Source: Saccharomyces uvarum
Taxonomy: Eukaryota > Ascomycota > Saccharomycetes > Saccharomycetales > Saccharomycetaceae
DNA: 64,000 nt
Direction of reading: 5' to 3'
NCBI GenBank assembly: GCA_947243795.1
Contig: OX365934.1
Coordinates: forward strand, 496,001 to 560,000
Within the stretch, counting starts at the first letter, position 1; every line of letters starts with the position of its first letter. Positions 1 to 8,667 of the stretch are shown here, piece after piece. The notes beneath the pieces are model-generated. The model made no database searches. It worked only from the letters and a program-made list of their open reading frames with translations, and was not told where the DNA came from. Both the position numbers and the translations under genes were made by a program.

Positions 1-1838
1 TGTGCCTTGATCTTTTCCGAATCGAAATACTCCAAAAATGTTCCTCTTCTCTTATTTCAGCATTAATTTCAGATATAGATGGGATTCGTAGCTCAGGATA
101 CATGGACCCAAAACATACTAGCCTGTGGAAAGTATTAATAGGAATGATGGAAACCTTACATGACAATAGAGACAACTTTTTCTTGACTGATTTTGAACCA
201 GTTTTAATTAGCGCAACGGAAAGATACTATAATAATGCTATCGATATTAAAATGTTAACGCCGCTTGAGGGACTGGAAAAAATTAGGAAGCTGAAGCAGT
301 TCGAAAGTGTATTAGATTCTTCTTTTTTGAATGCAGATTCTCACAACAAGTTAAAAAACGTATTAGGAAATGTCCTCATATGGGGAAAATTGAGTGATGT
401 CATAGAGGATTTGACACATGAAGCAATGAAGCTCTCGGATGAAAGGCTACTTCAAGAAATCTATGATTTATCTGGTGAAGCGAAGTATAAAACTACTATC
501 ATTGAATCTATTAAATCCTATATTCGGCGAATCGCCAAGGAAATTCCTTTTAAGGATGGTAGTCGTAAGAAAGGGCAGAACGCGATTACTTGGTCATCAG
601 AAATTTTAAGCTTATTTCGTAGGCAACGCTTATTTTTGGGTAGTATTAAATTTGGTTCTGTCCAAGTCAATAGTTCAGTTACATACAAATTCATTAGTAT
701 GACAATACTTCATGATGTTTTTGCAACTTATTTTTCTGAAGAAGGTGCATTGCCATCGGAGTATATTTCTACCTACGTTGACTACTGTATGAAGCAAACG
801 AACGATAATGATGCCGAAGTTGTTAAAATCAAGGAAGATTTGCTTGACAGTACCAAATTGATGGAACTATTATCCGAAAAGGATATCTTTGAAAGTACTT
901 ACAAAAAGCAACTCTCTAGAAGGTTGTTGCAGCAGAAGTCTATATTGGAAATTGAAAAGTGGATGGTGCAAATGATAAAGAATGCTCTAGGGACTTTTTT
1001 TACTTTGAAACTAGAGATAATGCTGCGAGATATTTCCTTGTCTTCTAGAATATTGCGAGCATTTAAAGCTTCAAGTACCAGCAGCATAGAATATATGAAT
1101 TTTGTACCAGAGGTTTTAACAAGGACAAGTTGGCCTTTTCAAAGTACTAACCCAATTGACGAGAGCATTACATTGCCTCCTAGGATGTCTCAAATTTTAA
1201 TGGGTTTCAACGAGTATTACTCCTTAAAATACAAGGAAAGAATATTAGAATGGGCCCATCATTTAAGTGTAATTGAGATTGGATGTCAGTTCAATAACGG
1301 TTACTACGAAATAAGTTTTTCTGTTTATGCTGGAGCTATTTTCCTTCTTTTTGAGAATTATGAAGAACTAACATTAAAAGAGATCCATGAACTTACCCAT
1401 ATTCCTGAGGAAGATGTAAAATCTCTTGTAATGTCGATGTCAACAGTGCCAAAGTGTAGGATTTTGAAAAGGTCGTCAAATTCAGGAGATACTAAATTTT
1501 CTGTGAATTATTTTTTTTCTGCTCCAAATAGGAAAGTGAAGGTGCCAATCATTGCTGGGCCTGCTTCTTCCCATAAATCGGACAACTTAACAAGTCAAAG
1601 TTCGGTAGACACTTATGAAAATGAAAACATTATGGAGGTTAATGCCGCTATTGTCCGTATCATGAAAACAGAAGGAAAGTTAAGCCACCACCAGCTACTC
1701 CAGAGAACTACGAAGAATATGGAGCGTCGCTTTCATCTTACATCCAGTACGTTCAAACGAAGCCTTCAGCTTTTATTGGAGAAAGAGTATATACAGAGAG
1801 ACGCAGACGACACTTCTTGTTATCACTACCTTCATTGA
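1..1838 (+). CDS. CUL3: Cullin CUL3, 5' end outside window (partial)
   Basis: This is the C-terminal four fifths of a cullin, the scaffold of a RING-type ubiquitin ligase (YGR003W of S. cerevisiae, 744 residues). The frame is open from base 3 to the TGA ending at 1838, giving about 611 residues, so roughly 130 N-terminal residues lie upstream of the window. The ATG at 102 is internal, not the start. Near the C-terminus the motif IVRIMKTEGK is the cullin neddylation site, with the modifiable lysine encoded at 1665-1667. A winged-helix tail follows with the typical LLEKEYIQRD and a terminal YHYLH. In yeast Cul3 works with Elc1/Ela1 in degrading stalled RNA polymerase II (family knowledge). The only oddity is the window edge. 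Confidence 0.95.
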   Translation, partial: CLDLFRIEILQKCSSSLISALISDIDGIRSSGYMDPKHTSLWKVLIGMMETLHDNRDNFFLTDFEPVLISATERYYNNAIDIKMLTPLEGLEKIRKLKQFESVLDSSFLNADSHNKLKNVLGNVLIWGKLSDVIEDLTHEAMKLSDERLLQEIYDLSGEAKYKTTIIESIKSYIRRIAKEIPFKDGSRKKGQNAITWSSEILSLFRRQRLFLGSIKFGSVQVNSSVTYKFISMTILHDVFATYFSEEGALPSEYISTYVDYCMKQTNDNDAEVVKIKEDLLDSTKLMELLSEKDIFESTYKKQLSRRLLQQKSILEIEKWMVQMIKNALGTFFTLKLEIMLRDISLSSRILRAFKASSTSSIEYMNFVPEVLTRTSWPFQSTNPIDESITLPPRMSQILMGFNEYYSLKYKERILEWAHHLSVIEIGCQFNNGYYEISFSVYAGAIFLLFENYEELTLKEIHELTHIPEEDVKSLVMSMSTVPKCRILKRSSNSGDTKFSVNYFFSAPNRKVKVPIIAGPASSHKSDNLTSQSSVDTYENENIMEVNAAIVRIMKTEGKLSHHQLLQRTTKNMERRFHLTSSTFKRSLQLLLEKEYIQRDADDTSCYHYLH

Positions 1839-2530
1839 TGACTCCTGGCAAATGGAGTGCATTAGGTTGGTATATTTGTATTCCACAAAAAAGGAATATA
1901 AGGGGGAATTGGGTGAATCTGATAGTATATATGGGTTAAAGGTTTTTATTTAAGTGCTAGAAGAAAACAATATTCCTGTCTTACCGCACTATAAAAATAA
2001 CCCTCATAGAAATTTACTTTTCGTCAAAAGAATTCTTTAATGTGCTCGCTAATTAAGTAAGAAATTTGACATAGGTACCAATTAGGTTAAATCATATACA
2101 CTAATTAATTGAATAGCAAAAATATGATATAATAGACACATAATAATATTATTCGGGGTATTTTATACTTCGTTGTTTCTGTGAAAATTATGGGTTCAAG
2201 TTATCTTCCAGTTTAAGAATTAAGTAGACTATGATATTGAATGTCGAAAAATTGGTGGATTATAAACGAGGAGCCTTTTACGTTTTACGTTGTCTTTCTA
2301 ATACTGTTTTAGAAATGCCATTGTTAACAGCGTAGAGCTTTGGACTTTTTTCAGATGCGTAGCGGCCGGCATTTTACCTTTGACAAAAAATATATGTTGA
2401 ATTTCTATGATTTAAAGAGAAGTTGTCGAGTATTAGCTTTACTCCTACAAGCAGAGTGACCTTTTTTTGAATTCCGCCCTCCCAGCTATTCAAACTTTCT
2501 AGGCTTTAGACTTTCCATTTATATGATACT
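1839..2530. other. Intergenic CUL3-PEX31
   Basis: This AT-rich stretch of about 690 bases holds the CUL3 3' end and the PEX31 promoter. I see no gene, tRNA or repeat in it. A GC-rich patch GCGGCCGGC lies near 2361. Confidence 0.6.
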
Positions 2531-3928
2531 ATGAGCGAAAGAAATAATGAGGATATAGATTCTAGAAACTCAAGCCAAATAGTAGAAACAGATCCTGCAG
2601 AAAGCAATAATAAACACATCCGTAGCGCTTTGAGAAAACGAAAGGGTAAATTAACCGCCCAATCCTATGAGGAAGATCAAGAAGCTATTTTATCATCTCC
2701 TTTATTAACCTCAACGCCCAAAACAGTCTCTAGATCATTAGTGAGGCTGTATCCATATTTAATCGTTGTGGATAATTTTTTGAGTGTCATCACATGGTCC
2801 AATGACAACGCCTTTGTAAACGTGTTTGGAATATTTACCTTTAGTGCTTGTGTTTTGTACTTTGGAACCATCACAAAGTATTTTGGACATTTGATGATTG
2901 TGGGTATAATATGGGTATATCTATTAATAGACAAGCACGTCCAAGAAACAATGGCATCTTGCGCTTCATTAGATGATATAATACATGTAATGGATAGAGT
3001 TTCTATGAAGTCTAGTGCCGTTTTATCACCCATTACTATTTTAAGCGCTCAAGATGTTAGGAGACTGTTATTTACTGTTGCATTCCTATCCCCAGTTTAC
3101 ATTTTTCTTACAATGTTTGTGCTACCTCCAAATTGTTTGATGCTGGTGGGGGGACTGTATGTACTTACGTATCACTCTAAACTGATAAGAAGAATGAGAA
3201 GATATTTGTGGAAGTTCCGCATTGTTAGATTACTTGTATTTTTCGTAACAGGATTAGACCTTGGGGGACCAGACAATAATAGGCGTTTATTTGCTTCCGT
3301 TAACAAGAAAATAAGGTCCTTTGTCTGGAATGAAGTAGGTAATACGTCTGGTACCAAAAAGACCGTTCTTTTCAAGGTCGCCCTTTTTGAAAACCAACGC
3401 CGTTGGCTTGGTATTGGGTGGACGTCCACTATGCTGAGCTATGAGAGGGCATCTTGGACAGACGAATTTCTAAATACTTCCCCTAGCCCTGATATGTTTA
3501 CATTACCAGAGAAACAGTCTGGAATGGCATGGGAATGGCATGATAAAGATTGGATGCTCGATTTAACAAATGACGGGGCAATCCAGCTTTCTGCTTCTTC
3601 TAATAAAACTAAATTTAAGCCTGGTGCAGATGAAGGTTTTATATATTTTGACAATACCTGGAATAATCCTTCAGCTACAGACGCATATAAAAAGTACACA
3701 AGAAGACGGAGGTGGGTTAGAACAGCTACAGTGACCACCACATATGACAATGAGCCCAAGGTGGAGAAACTTTCGATAAATACCCCTGCTCCAAGAAGTG
3801 AGGACAATGACAAAGGTAGGAAAAGAAAGGTTTCGTTCAGTGCAGCAAATGAAGTGCATATTATACCTTCCTCTAATAACAGCAAATTAATAGAGATGTC
3901 AGACATTGCAATGGAAGGTTCTTTATAA
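2531..3928 (+). CDS. PEX31: Peroxisomal integral membrane protein Pex31 (dysferlin domain)
   Basis: The 465-residue product matches Pex31 of S. cerevisiae (YGR004W, 462 residues) nearly end to end. Pex30-family proteins reside in ER and peroxisomal membranes and control peroxisome size, number and membrane-contact sites. The N-terminal 60 residues are hydrophilic. Hydrophobic segments lie at about 80-95, 105-137 and 175-215 and form the reticulon-like/Pex24 region. A dysferlin (DysF) region spans about 285-400; its conserved Trp/Arg pattern is seen in RRWLGIGWTS, GMAWEWHDKDWMLD and RRRRWVR. The tail is charged and likely unstructured. The start is the first ATG, in a context matching S. cerevisiae (MSE...). 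Long open frames on the opposite strand inside the gene are shadows. Confidence 0.96.
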   Translation: MSERNNEDIDSRNSSQIVETDPAESNNKHIRSALRKRKGKLTAQSYEEDQEAILSSPLLTSTPKTVSRSLVRLYPYLIVVDNFLSVITWSNDNAFVNVFGIFTFSACVLYFGTITKYFGHLMIVGIIWVYLLIDKHVQETMASCASLDDIIHVMDRVSMKSSAVLSPITILSAQDVRRLLFTVAFLSPVYIFLTMFVLPPNCLMLVGGLYVLTYHSKLIRRMRRYLWKFRIVRLLVFFVTGLDLGGPDNNRRLFASVNKKIRSFVWNEVGNTSGTKKTVLFKVALFENQRRWLGIGWTSTMLSYERASWTDEFLNTSPSPDMFTLPEKQSGMAWEWHDKDWMLDLTNDGAIQLSASSNKTKFKPGADEGFIYFDNTWNNPSATDAYKKYTRRRRWVRTATVTTTYDNEPKVEKLSINTPAPRSEDNDKGRKRKVSFSAANEVHIIPSSNNSKLIEMSDIAMEGSL

Positions 3929-4285
3929 TAAGTGCATGGAAAGCAGTGTTAGTGTTTGCCCAGAGTGAGATAGACAAACGGTATGAAAATTTAAGGATTG
4001 CTTACATTCATCCCCAAGGAAGCATTAATCTAACTATGTGCTTCAGTGGTATGTATTAGCGCATCTAGTGGCAATTTCTTCAACTATTATTTTTTCAACA
4101 GGTAGTCTCTCAGACAGTAAAATAAAATGTATTTTAGTACATATGTACTGATAGTTAAAACTATTAGAGAAATAAAAAAAAATAAGTGTTGTAACAAAAC
4201 TGTAAACATTTAAAAAAATGTAGAAATTAGAGTCAAAGACTTTATGTATATATATAAAGGCCAAGAGAAAAAAACTGATTGGAAA
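3929..4285. other. Convergent 3' region PEX31/TFG2
   Basis: PEX31 and TFG2 converge here. The stretch is very AT-rich and includes a run of A at about 4176-4184, as expected for two polyadenylation regions. I see no gene. Confidence 0.6.
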
Positions 4286-5488
4286 CTAAATAACATCTTC
4301 CATCTCTATTTCATCTTCAAAATCAGCTTCACCTTCCCCTTGTGTATTTTCTCCCCCGGAACCTGTCTGCTCATCGGCTAATTCACCTAAAGTTGCCTTT
4401 CTTTCCTCTTCTTTCAGTTTCTTATACTCTGGTCTTAAAGTATACTTGAACGCATAAGGTCCCTTTTTTACAAGAGTAGCAACTTTGTCCAAACACTCTT
4501 TTAAATGAGCTTCAGGTTGTCTAGTACGTTCCTTTAGCCCCTTTAGAGACCAGTAATCATACTCATCAAACAGTTTAAACAAATAGTCCAAAATTTCCTT
4601 CTTTGGCATACGAATAGATTTGATATTACTCTTAGCTTTCTCGCGTCCAACTTTCAAGAAATTAGAGTTGTCTGACCTCATAGACATACCTGTATGACTC
4701 ATTGTCACACCAACGGTTTCATCCAAGGTTGTAATTCTTTCTTTATTATTTAGCTTGACGATGTTTCTTCTTTGTTCAACAATTTTGTGATAATTTGGAT
4801 CATTCATAGATGGCATAACCTGACATTCGTGACAAACTGTTCCTACGATAGCGGTTTTCTTAGGAATTGTTTTAACATATGGAATATATCTATCTCTACC
4901 ATCTCTATCTGTCATAACTCTGTGATTGAACTTTTTTCTGTTGTTTCTACGTTTCTGTTGCTGCTGCTTCTTTTTGAGTTCCTCTTCACGTTCTTGTTTT
5001 TTTAAATAAGCTTGTCTTTGCTTCTCAGGATCAGCTTCTAACTCCCTTTTCCGTTGTTGATACTTCTTTAAATTTTGTTCAGTGAAAACATATTCATTTT
5101 CTACCACTTTTTTTGTAAGCTCTAAATCATATTCATGCGGTATAGAATCATTATCATTTTCATTTAAAAGTAGCGTGATTTTACTGCCATCCTTGTTTAT
5201 TCTAATCTTACCCAATTCTTGACCATACAGGTTACCTCTGTCCCTCCATTTCTCTGCTAGAAACATTGGTAATCTGACTAACCAAACCTGTCTAGCACTA
5301 CGTTCTAAGTCCAGGTCCAAGGATTCTTCATACACTTTGGTTTCATTGTTTTCAATATCATTACCATCAAAAACTTCCTCCTCTTGAGAAAGATACTCAT
5401 CACCGGAAACGTTACCTGATTTCTCCTTCCCTTCAGAAGCCGTAGAATTAGCAGAAAGAGCTGGAGCCCCTGGTGCGTTACTACTCAT
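4286..5488 (-). CDS. TFG2: TFIIF beta subunit Tfg2
   Basis: The 400-residue product has the same length as S. cerevisiae Tfg2 (YGR005C), the middle subunit of general transcription factor IIF. TFIIF binds RNA polymerase II with Tfg1, stabilises the pre-initiation complex and affects start-site choice. Residues about 60-250 carry the dimerisation domain (start QVWLVRLPMFLAEKW), interrupted by a basic, Gln/Lys-rich insertion (KKQQQQKRRNNRKKF) that is typical of the yeast protein. A winged-helix DNA-binding domain lies at about 290-355 (MPKKEILDYLFKLFDEYDYW). Both ends are acidic. The gene is divergent from PRP18 across about 208 bases, so the two share a promoter region. Confidence 0.97.
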   Translation of the reverse strand: MSSNAPGAPALSANSTASEGKEKSGNVSGDEYLSQEEEVFDGNDIENNETKVYEESLDLDLERSARQVWLVRLPMFLAEKWRDRGNLYGQELGKIRINKDGSKITLLLNENDNDSIPHEYDLELTKKVVENEYVFTEQNLKKYQQRKRELEADPEKQRQAYLKKQEREEELKKKQQQQKRRNNRKKFNHRVMTDRDGRDRYIPYVKTIPKKTAIVGTVCHECQVMPSMNDPNYHKIVEQRRNIVKLNNKERITTLDETVGVTMSHTGMSMRSDNSNFLKVGREKAKSNIKSIRMPKKEILDYLFKLFDEYDYWSLKGLKERTRQPEAHLKECLDKVATLVKKGPYAFKYTLRPEYKKLKEEERKATLGELADEQTGSGGENTQGEGEADFEDEIEMEDVI

Positions 5489-5696
5489 AGCGGTTAGTTT
5501 TGTTCTACTTTACTTTGAATATGGAGTTAAAAAGCTTACACAATTGCCTTGTTCTTCTATTTCAACTTTGACAATTTATTCCCTTTTCGCATAATGGAGA
5601 TAAAAAAAATTGGCAGAAAAGAAATGAGATTGGAAAGAAACTTTTAAGGGAAGTGCATTGCGCTTTTTTTAGCTGGTTAAGTAGTAGTAAAGTAAA

Positions 5697-6449
5697 ATGG
5701 ATTTAGATTTAAGTAGTATCTTAAAGGCTGAGATTTCTAAGAAGCAAAAGGAGCTTAGAAACTCCAACGATGTTCAACCATTATCCAATGAGGCATCCCA
5801 GGCACATGAAAGACTAAACGAAGACGAAATACCCCAGAAGGCAGAACAAGATGAGGGTACAAACGAGGAAGTACTACCAGATTATCGGTTCGATGAAGAT
5901 ATTGTGGAAGTCATTGGTAAATTAGGAAATCGGCCAGAAAGAATACAAGAAGCCATAACTCAAGATAAGACTACTTCTTCAATAATAGATCCATCACAAA
6001 TCGGTTCTACAAAAGACGAACCTGTTTTGTCAATGAAATGTAATTTGTACATTCACGAAATACTAATTCATTGGAAGGCATCCTTGGAAGAGTATCATCC
6101 GGAGTTGTTTTTAGATACTAAGAAGGCGCTCTTCCCGTTATTATTGCAACTGCGACGGGGCCAGCTCCCCACGGATTTGTTAATCTCCCTTGCTACCGTT
6201 CTTTATCATTTACAGCAACCTAGTCAAACCAACCTTGCCATTCAATCCTACATGAAACTTAGTATCGGAAATGTGGCCTGGCCTATCGGTGTCACCAGCG
6301 TGGGCATTCACGCCCGTAGTGCTCATTCCAAGATTCAAGGCGGCCAAAGTGCCGCTAACATAATGACTGACGAGAGAACAAGACTATGGATCACCAGTAT
6401 CAAAAGGCTAATAACATTTGAAGGTTGGTTTGCCAAACAACCACGCTAG
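5697..6449 (+). CDS. PRP18: Second-step splicing factor Prp18
   Basis: The 250-residue product corresponds to Prp18 of S. cerevisiae (YGR006W, 251 residues), a U5-associated factor that helps Slu7 dock the 3' splice site in the second catalytic step of splicing. The N-terminal 80 residues are charged and variable. The C-terminal helical Prp18 domain contains the near-invariant loop NVAWPIGVTSVGIHARSAHS at about residues 190-210. The ATG at 5697 lies directly after an AT-rich leader. It is transcribed divergently from TFG2 and lies about 150 bases ahead of ECT1. Confidence 0.97.
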   Translation: MDLDLSSILKAEISKKQKELRNSNDVQPLSNEASQAHERLNEDEIPQKAEQDEGTNEEVLPDYRFDEDIVEVIGKLGNRPERIQEAITQDKTTSSIIDPSQIGSTKDEPVLSMKCNLYIHEILIHWKASLEEYHPELFLDTKKALFPLLLQLRRGQLPTDLLISLATVLYHLQQPSQTNLAIQSYMKLSIGNVAWPIGVTSVGIHARSAHSKIQGGQSAANIMTDERTRLWITSIKRLITFEGWFAKQPR

Positions 6450-6602
6450 TATAATCTAATTGTTGACCCATTGTTTTTATTATCGCGTGGCACGGATTTT
6501 AGGCGACCAAAATAAGAAATAGAAATGTAAGAATGGCTAGCCACTGCTCAACCTTTTTGATAAGGAGCCATCCAAGATCAAGCGTTGGAGTATATGCACT
6601 GA

Positions 6603-7574
6603 ATGACGATAAATTTAGATCCTGATAGAGTTTGGATAGACGGATGCTTTGATTTCACACATCATGGGCATGCGGGAGCTATCTTGCAAGCTCGTCAAAC
6701 GGTTTCAAAAGAAAATGGTAAACTTTTCTGTGGCGTGCATACCGATGACGATATTCAACATAATAAGGGTTCGCCTGTCATGAATTCGCAAGAAAGATAT
6801 GAACATACCAGAGCAAATAGGTGGTGTTCAGAAGTGGTTGAAGCTGCGCCGTATGTGACAGATCCCGATTGGATGGATAGGTACCAATGCGAGTACGTTG
6901 TTCATGGTGACGACATCACCCTGGATGCTAACGGAGAAGATTGCTATAAAATAGTAAAAGAGATGGGACGGTTCAAAGTTGTTAAAAGAACATACGGGGT
7001 AAGTACTACCGAGATCATACATAGAATATTAACAAGTAATTCGTTGCCGCCCACTCATTCTGATTACTATCCTAACACTCAAGAACTAGGTTTTTATTCA
7101 GTTGCCGAAGATGCGGTTTCAAAACATTGCTATGTTTTTCAGAAAGATTTGAGTAATGTCCTGGTAAACGGTGGATACAATTTCAACGTAGAAGATTGCG
7201 TTTACGTTGATGGAGATTTTGACTTATTCCACATGGGAGATATTGACCAGTTAAGGAAGTTGAAAATGGATCTCCATCCGGACAAAAAGCTGATTGTAGG
7301 CATCAACACAAATGACTACTCAAGCACCATCATGACGATGAAGGAACGTTCTCTAAGCGTTCTAAGTTGTAGATATGTCGATGCAGTTATTATTAATGCT
7401 GATGCTGACGCATTAGCTCAGTATAATTGGAAAAAATATCATATAGGCACGGCTGTTCTCACGGAAGGCGGAAAGTTTAGCGAATACTTGACTAAAGACG
7501 TCATTGTTAAGAGAATAGAATCTCGAAGAGATATCTATGTTGCGAGGAACCAAAAGAAAGGGATGTCCATCTAA
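6603..7574 (+). CDS. ECT1: Ethanolamine-phosphate cytidylyltransferase
   Basis: The 323-residue enzyme makes CDP-ethanolamine from CTP and phosphoethanolamine, the rate-limiting step of the Kennedy route to phosphatidylethanolamine (YGR007W, also called MUQ1; 323 residues in S. cerevisiae). Two cytidylyltransferase folds are visible. The first has FDFTHHGHAG (the HxGH nucleotide motif) at about residues 16-25 and RTYGVSTTEI at about 128-137. The second begins FDLFHMGD at about 202, where the last histidine is replaced by Asp, as is usual for this half. It is expected to be a peripheral cytosolic/ER enzyme. Confidence 0.97.
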   Translation: MTINLDPDRVWIDGCFDFTHHGHAGAILQARQTVSKENGKLFCGVHTDDDIQHNKGSPVMNSQERYEHTRANRWCSEVVEAAPYVTDPDWMDRYQCEYVVHGDDITLDANGEDCYKIVKEMGRFKVVKRTYGVSTTEIIHRILTSNSLPPTHSDYYPNTQELGFYSVAEDAVSKHCYVFQKDLSNVLVNGGYNFNVEDCVYVDGDFDLFHMGDIDQLRKLKMDLHPDKKLIVGINTNDYSSTIMTMKERSLSVLSCRYVDAVIINADADALAQYNWKKYHIGTAVLTEGGKFSEYLTKDVIVKRIESRRDIYVARNQKKGMSI

Positions 7575-7709
7575 CCAAATGTTTTGAAAAAGTCGTTGGA
7601 GTTTGTATGAAAACGGATATAATGAATCTGTGTTACATAAGTCGTTAAATAGGCATGCAAAATATATGTATATATGAAAACAATAGAGAGTTTTCATCTT
7701 AATGTGTAC

Positions 7710-7964
7710 TCATTCCTTTTGGGTGCTTTCGAACTTCTGTTCATGTGCTTGAGAGTTTGACCCTCTTCTATCTTTCTTGAACACTGGAGGTATTTCGCCG
7801 TTGTCAATTAAATCATCGATCTCGTCACCTGGCTTACCCCAGTTACCTTTGCCGGAACCTTGTTTTTTGACGTGATTTGGGGATTCGCCGTAGTTGCCGG
7901 TGTGTGAGAAGTACTTTGGATTAGCTTTTGATTCGCGTTCGGTCCATTTATTTGTTCTAGTCAT
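7710..7964 (-). CDS. STF2: ATPase-stabilising factor / hydrophilin Stf2
   Basis: The 84-residue product matches Stf2 (YGR008C) of S. cerevisiae, a small hydrophilic protein first described as stabilising the inhibited mitochondrial F1F0-ATPase and later as a hydrophilin protecting cells in desiccation. It is Gly/Asn/Lys-rich, with GKGNWGKPGDEIDDLID in the middle. I chose the ATG at 7962-7964, giving MTRTNKW as in S. cerevisiae. The frame stays open for 36 more codons upstream to another ATG, but that stretch looks like leader sequence. A stress element and TATA box lie upstream. Confidence 0.94.
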   Translation of the reverse strand: MTRTNKWTERESKANPKYFSHTGNYGESPNHVKKQGSGKGNWGKPGDEIDDLIDNGEIPPVFKKDRRGSNSQAHEQKFESTQKE

Positions 7965-8100
7965 GTTTAATTGATTATGAGTTAAGGGTTTTGTTGTTGG
8001 TGTTGTTTGTTTGTTAGTTGGTATGTTCCAACTTAGAGACCAAAGTATACAGAAAGGACAATTGGCGCTCAAGAAGTTCGAGAGAATGTCAAGCCAATAG

Positions 8101-8111
8101 CCCTTTTATAC
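8101..8111 (-). promoter_or_regulatory. TATA box of STF2
   Basis: Read on the minus strand this is GTATAAAAGGG, a consensus TATAAAAG box about 140 bases upstream of the STF2 ATG. A strong TATA box suits a stress-inducible gene. Confidence 0.6.
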
Positions 8112-8147
8112 GAAAGGAAGTCAGATGTTTGATTCTAAACCGCCTAC

Positions 8148-8152
8148 CCCCT
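8148..8152. promoter_or_regulatory. Candidate stress response element (STRE)
   Basis: The motif CCCCT lies about 185 bases upstream of the STF2 start, just beyond its TATA box. Msn2/Msn4 bind this pentamer, and S. cerevisiae STF2 is stress-induced. A single five-base match is weak evidence alone. Confidence 0.4.
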
Positions 8153-8667
8153 GTTTTCTAATAGGTTTCCTGGCCTTAGCCCCCACTAGCCTTCGTTACG
8201 TTAGCGAGAGGTTTTTCCTCCGCCCGGCGCCGCCCCCGCCAGAAAGAAACTGTGATATGCGCTTGAAAGAGGATTTGGTGGCGGGAAGGATAAGCTAATC
8301 ACTCTGTGAGTTTCCTTGGCCCCAACTCTTCTTAATTTCCGTTGAACAATTGCATCCCTTGATAGGAGATACTTGGGTGAAATGAAACGGCACTAGCGCC
8401 AACTTTTCTTGTTTTCTTCTTTGTCTTTGTTTTTTGATTTTTGAGGGAATTGTCACGATAACTTGAAGAGTTCTTTTTCCTTAGTTATGGACTAAACATT
8501 AAAAACAAATAAAAAGATTCTTTCGTACTAGACCCTTCTTTTCATTACTTTTGCGTTCCTACGACATATTTTTAGACTATATAACATTCATAGTAATAAT
8601 AATAATAACGATATGTTTTTATACTGGAAGGAAAGTTACATAGAGTTAATATAAGTTTGACTCGACT

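Larger units (their letters stand above)
7965..8667. other. STF2 promoter and SEC9 3' region
   Basis: This 700-base stretch lies between two minus-strand genes. Apart from the TATA and STRE sites near STF2 it holds a GC-rich block around 8220-8242 (CCGCCCGGCGCCGCCCCCG) and a (TAA)n-like run at about 8593-8607. No gene is seen. Confidence 0.55.

Noticed and set aside
2191-2201. GGGTTCAAGTT, a partial tRNA B box between CUL3 and PEX31
   Set aside because: The pairing arms and an A box are absent.
3439-3906. Antisense frame of 155 residues in PEX31
   Set aside because: It lies wholly inside a well-supported gene and has no similarity I recognise.
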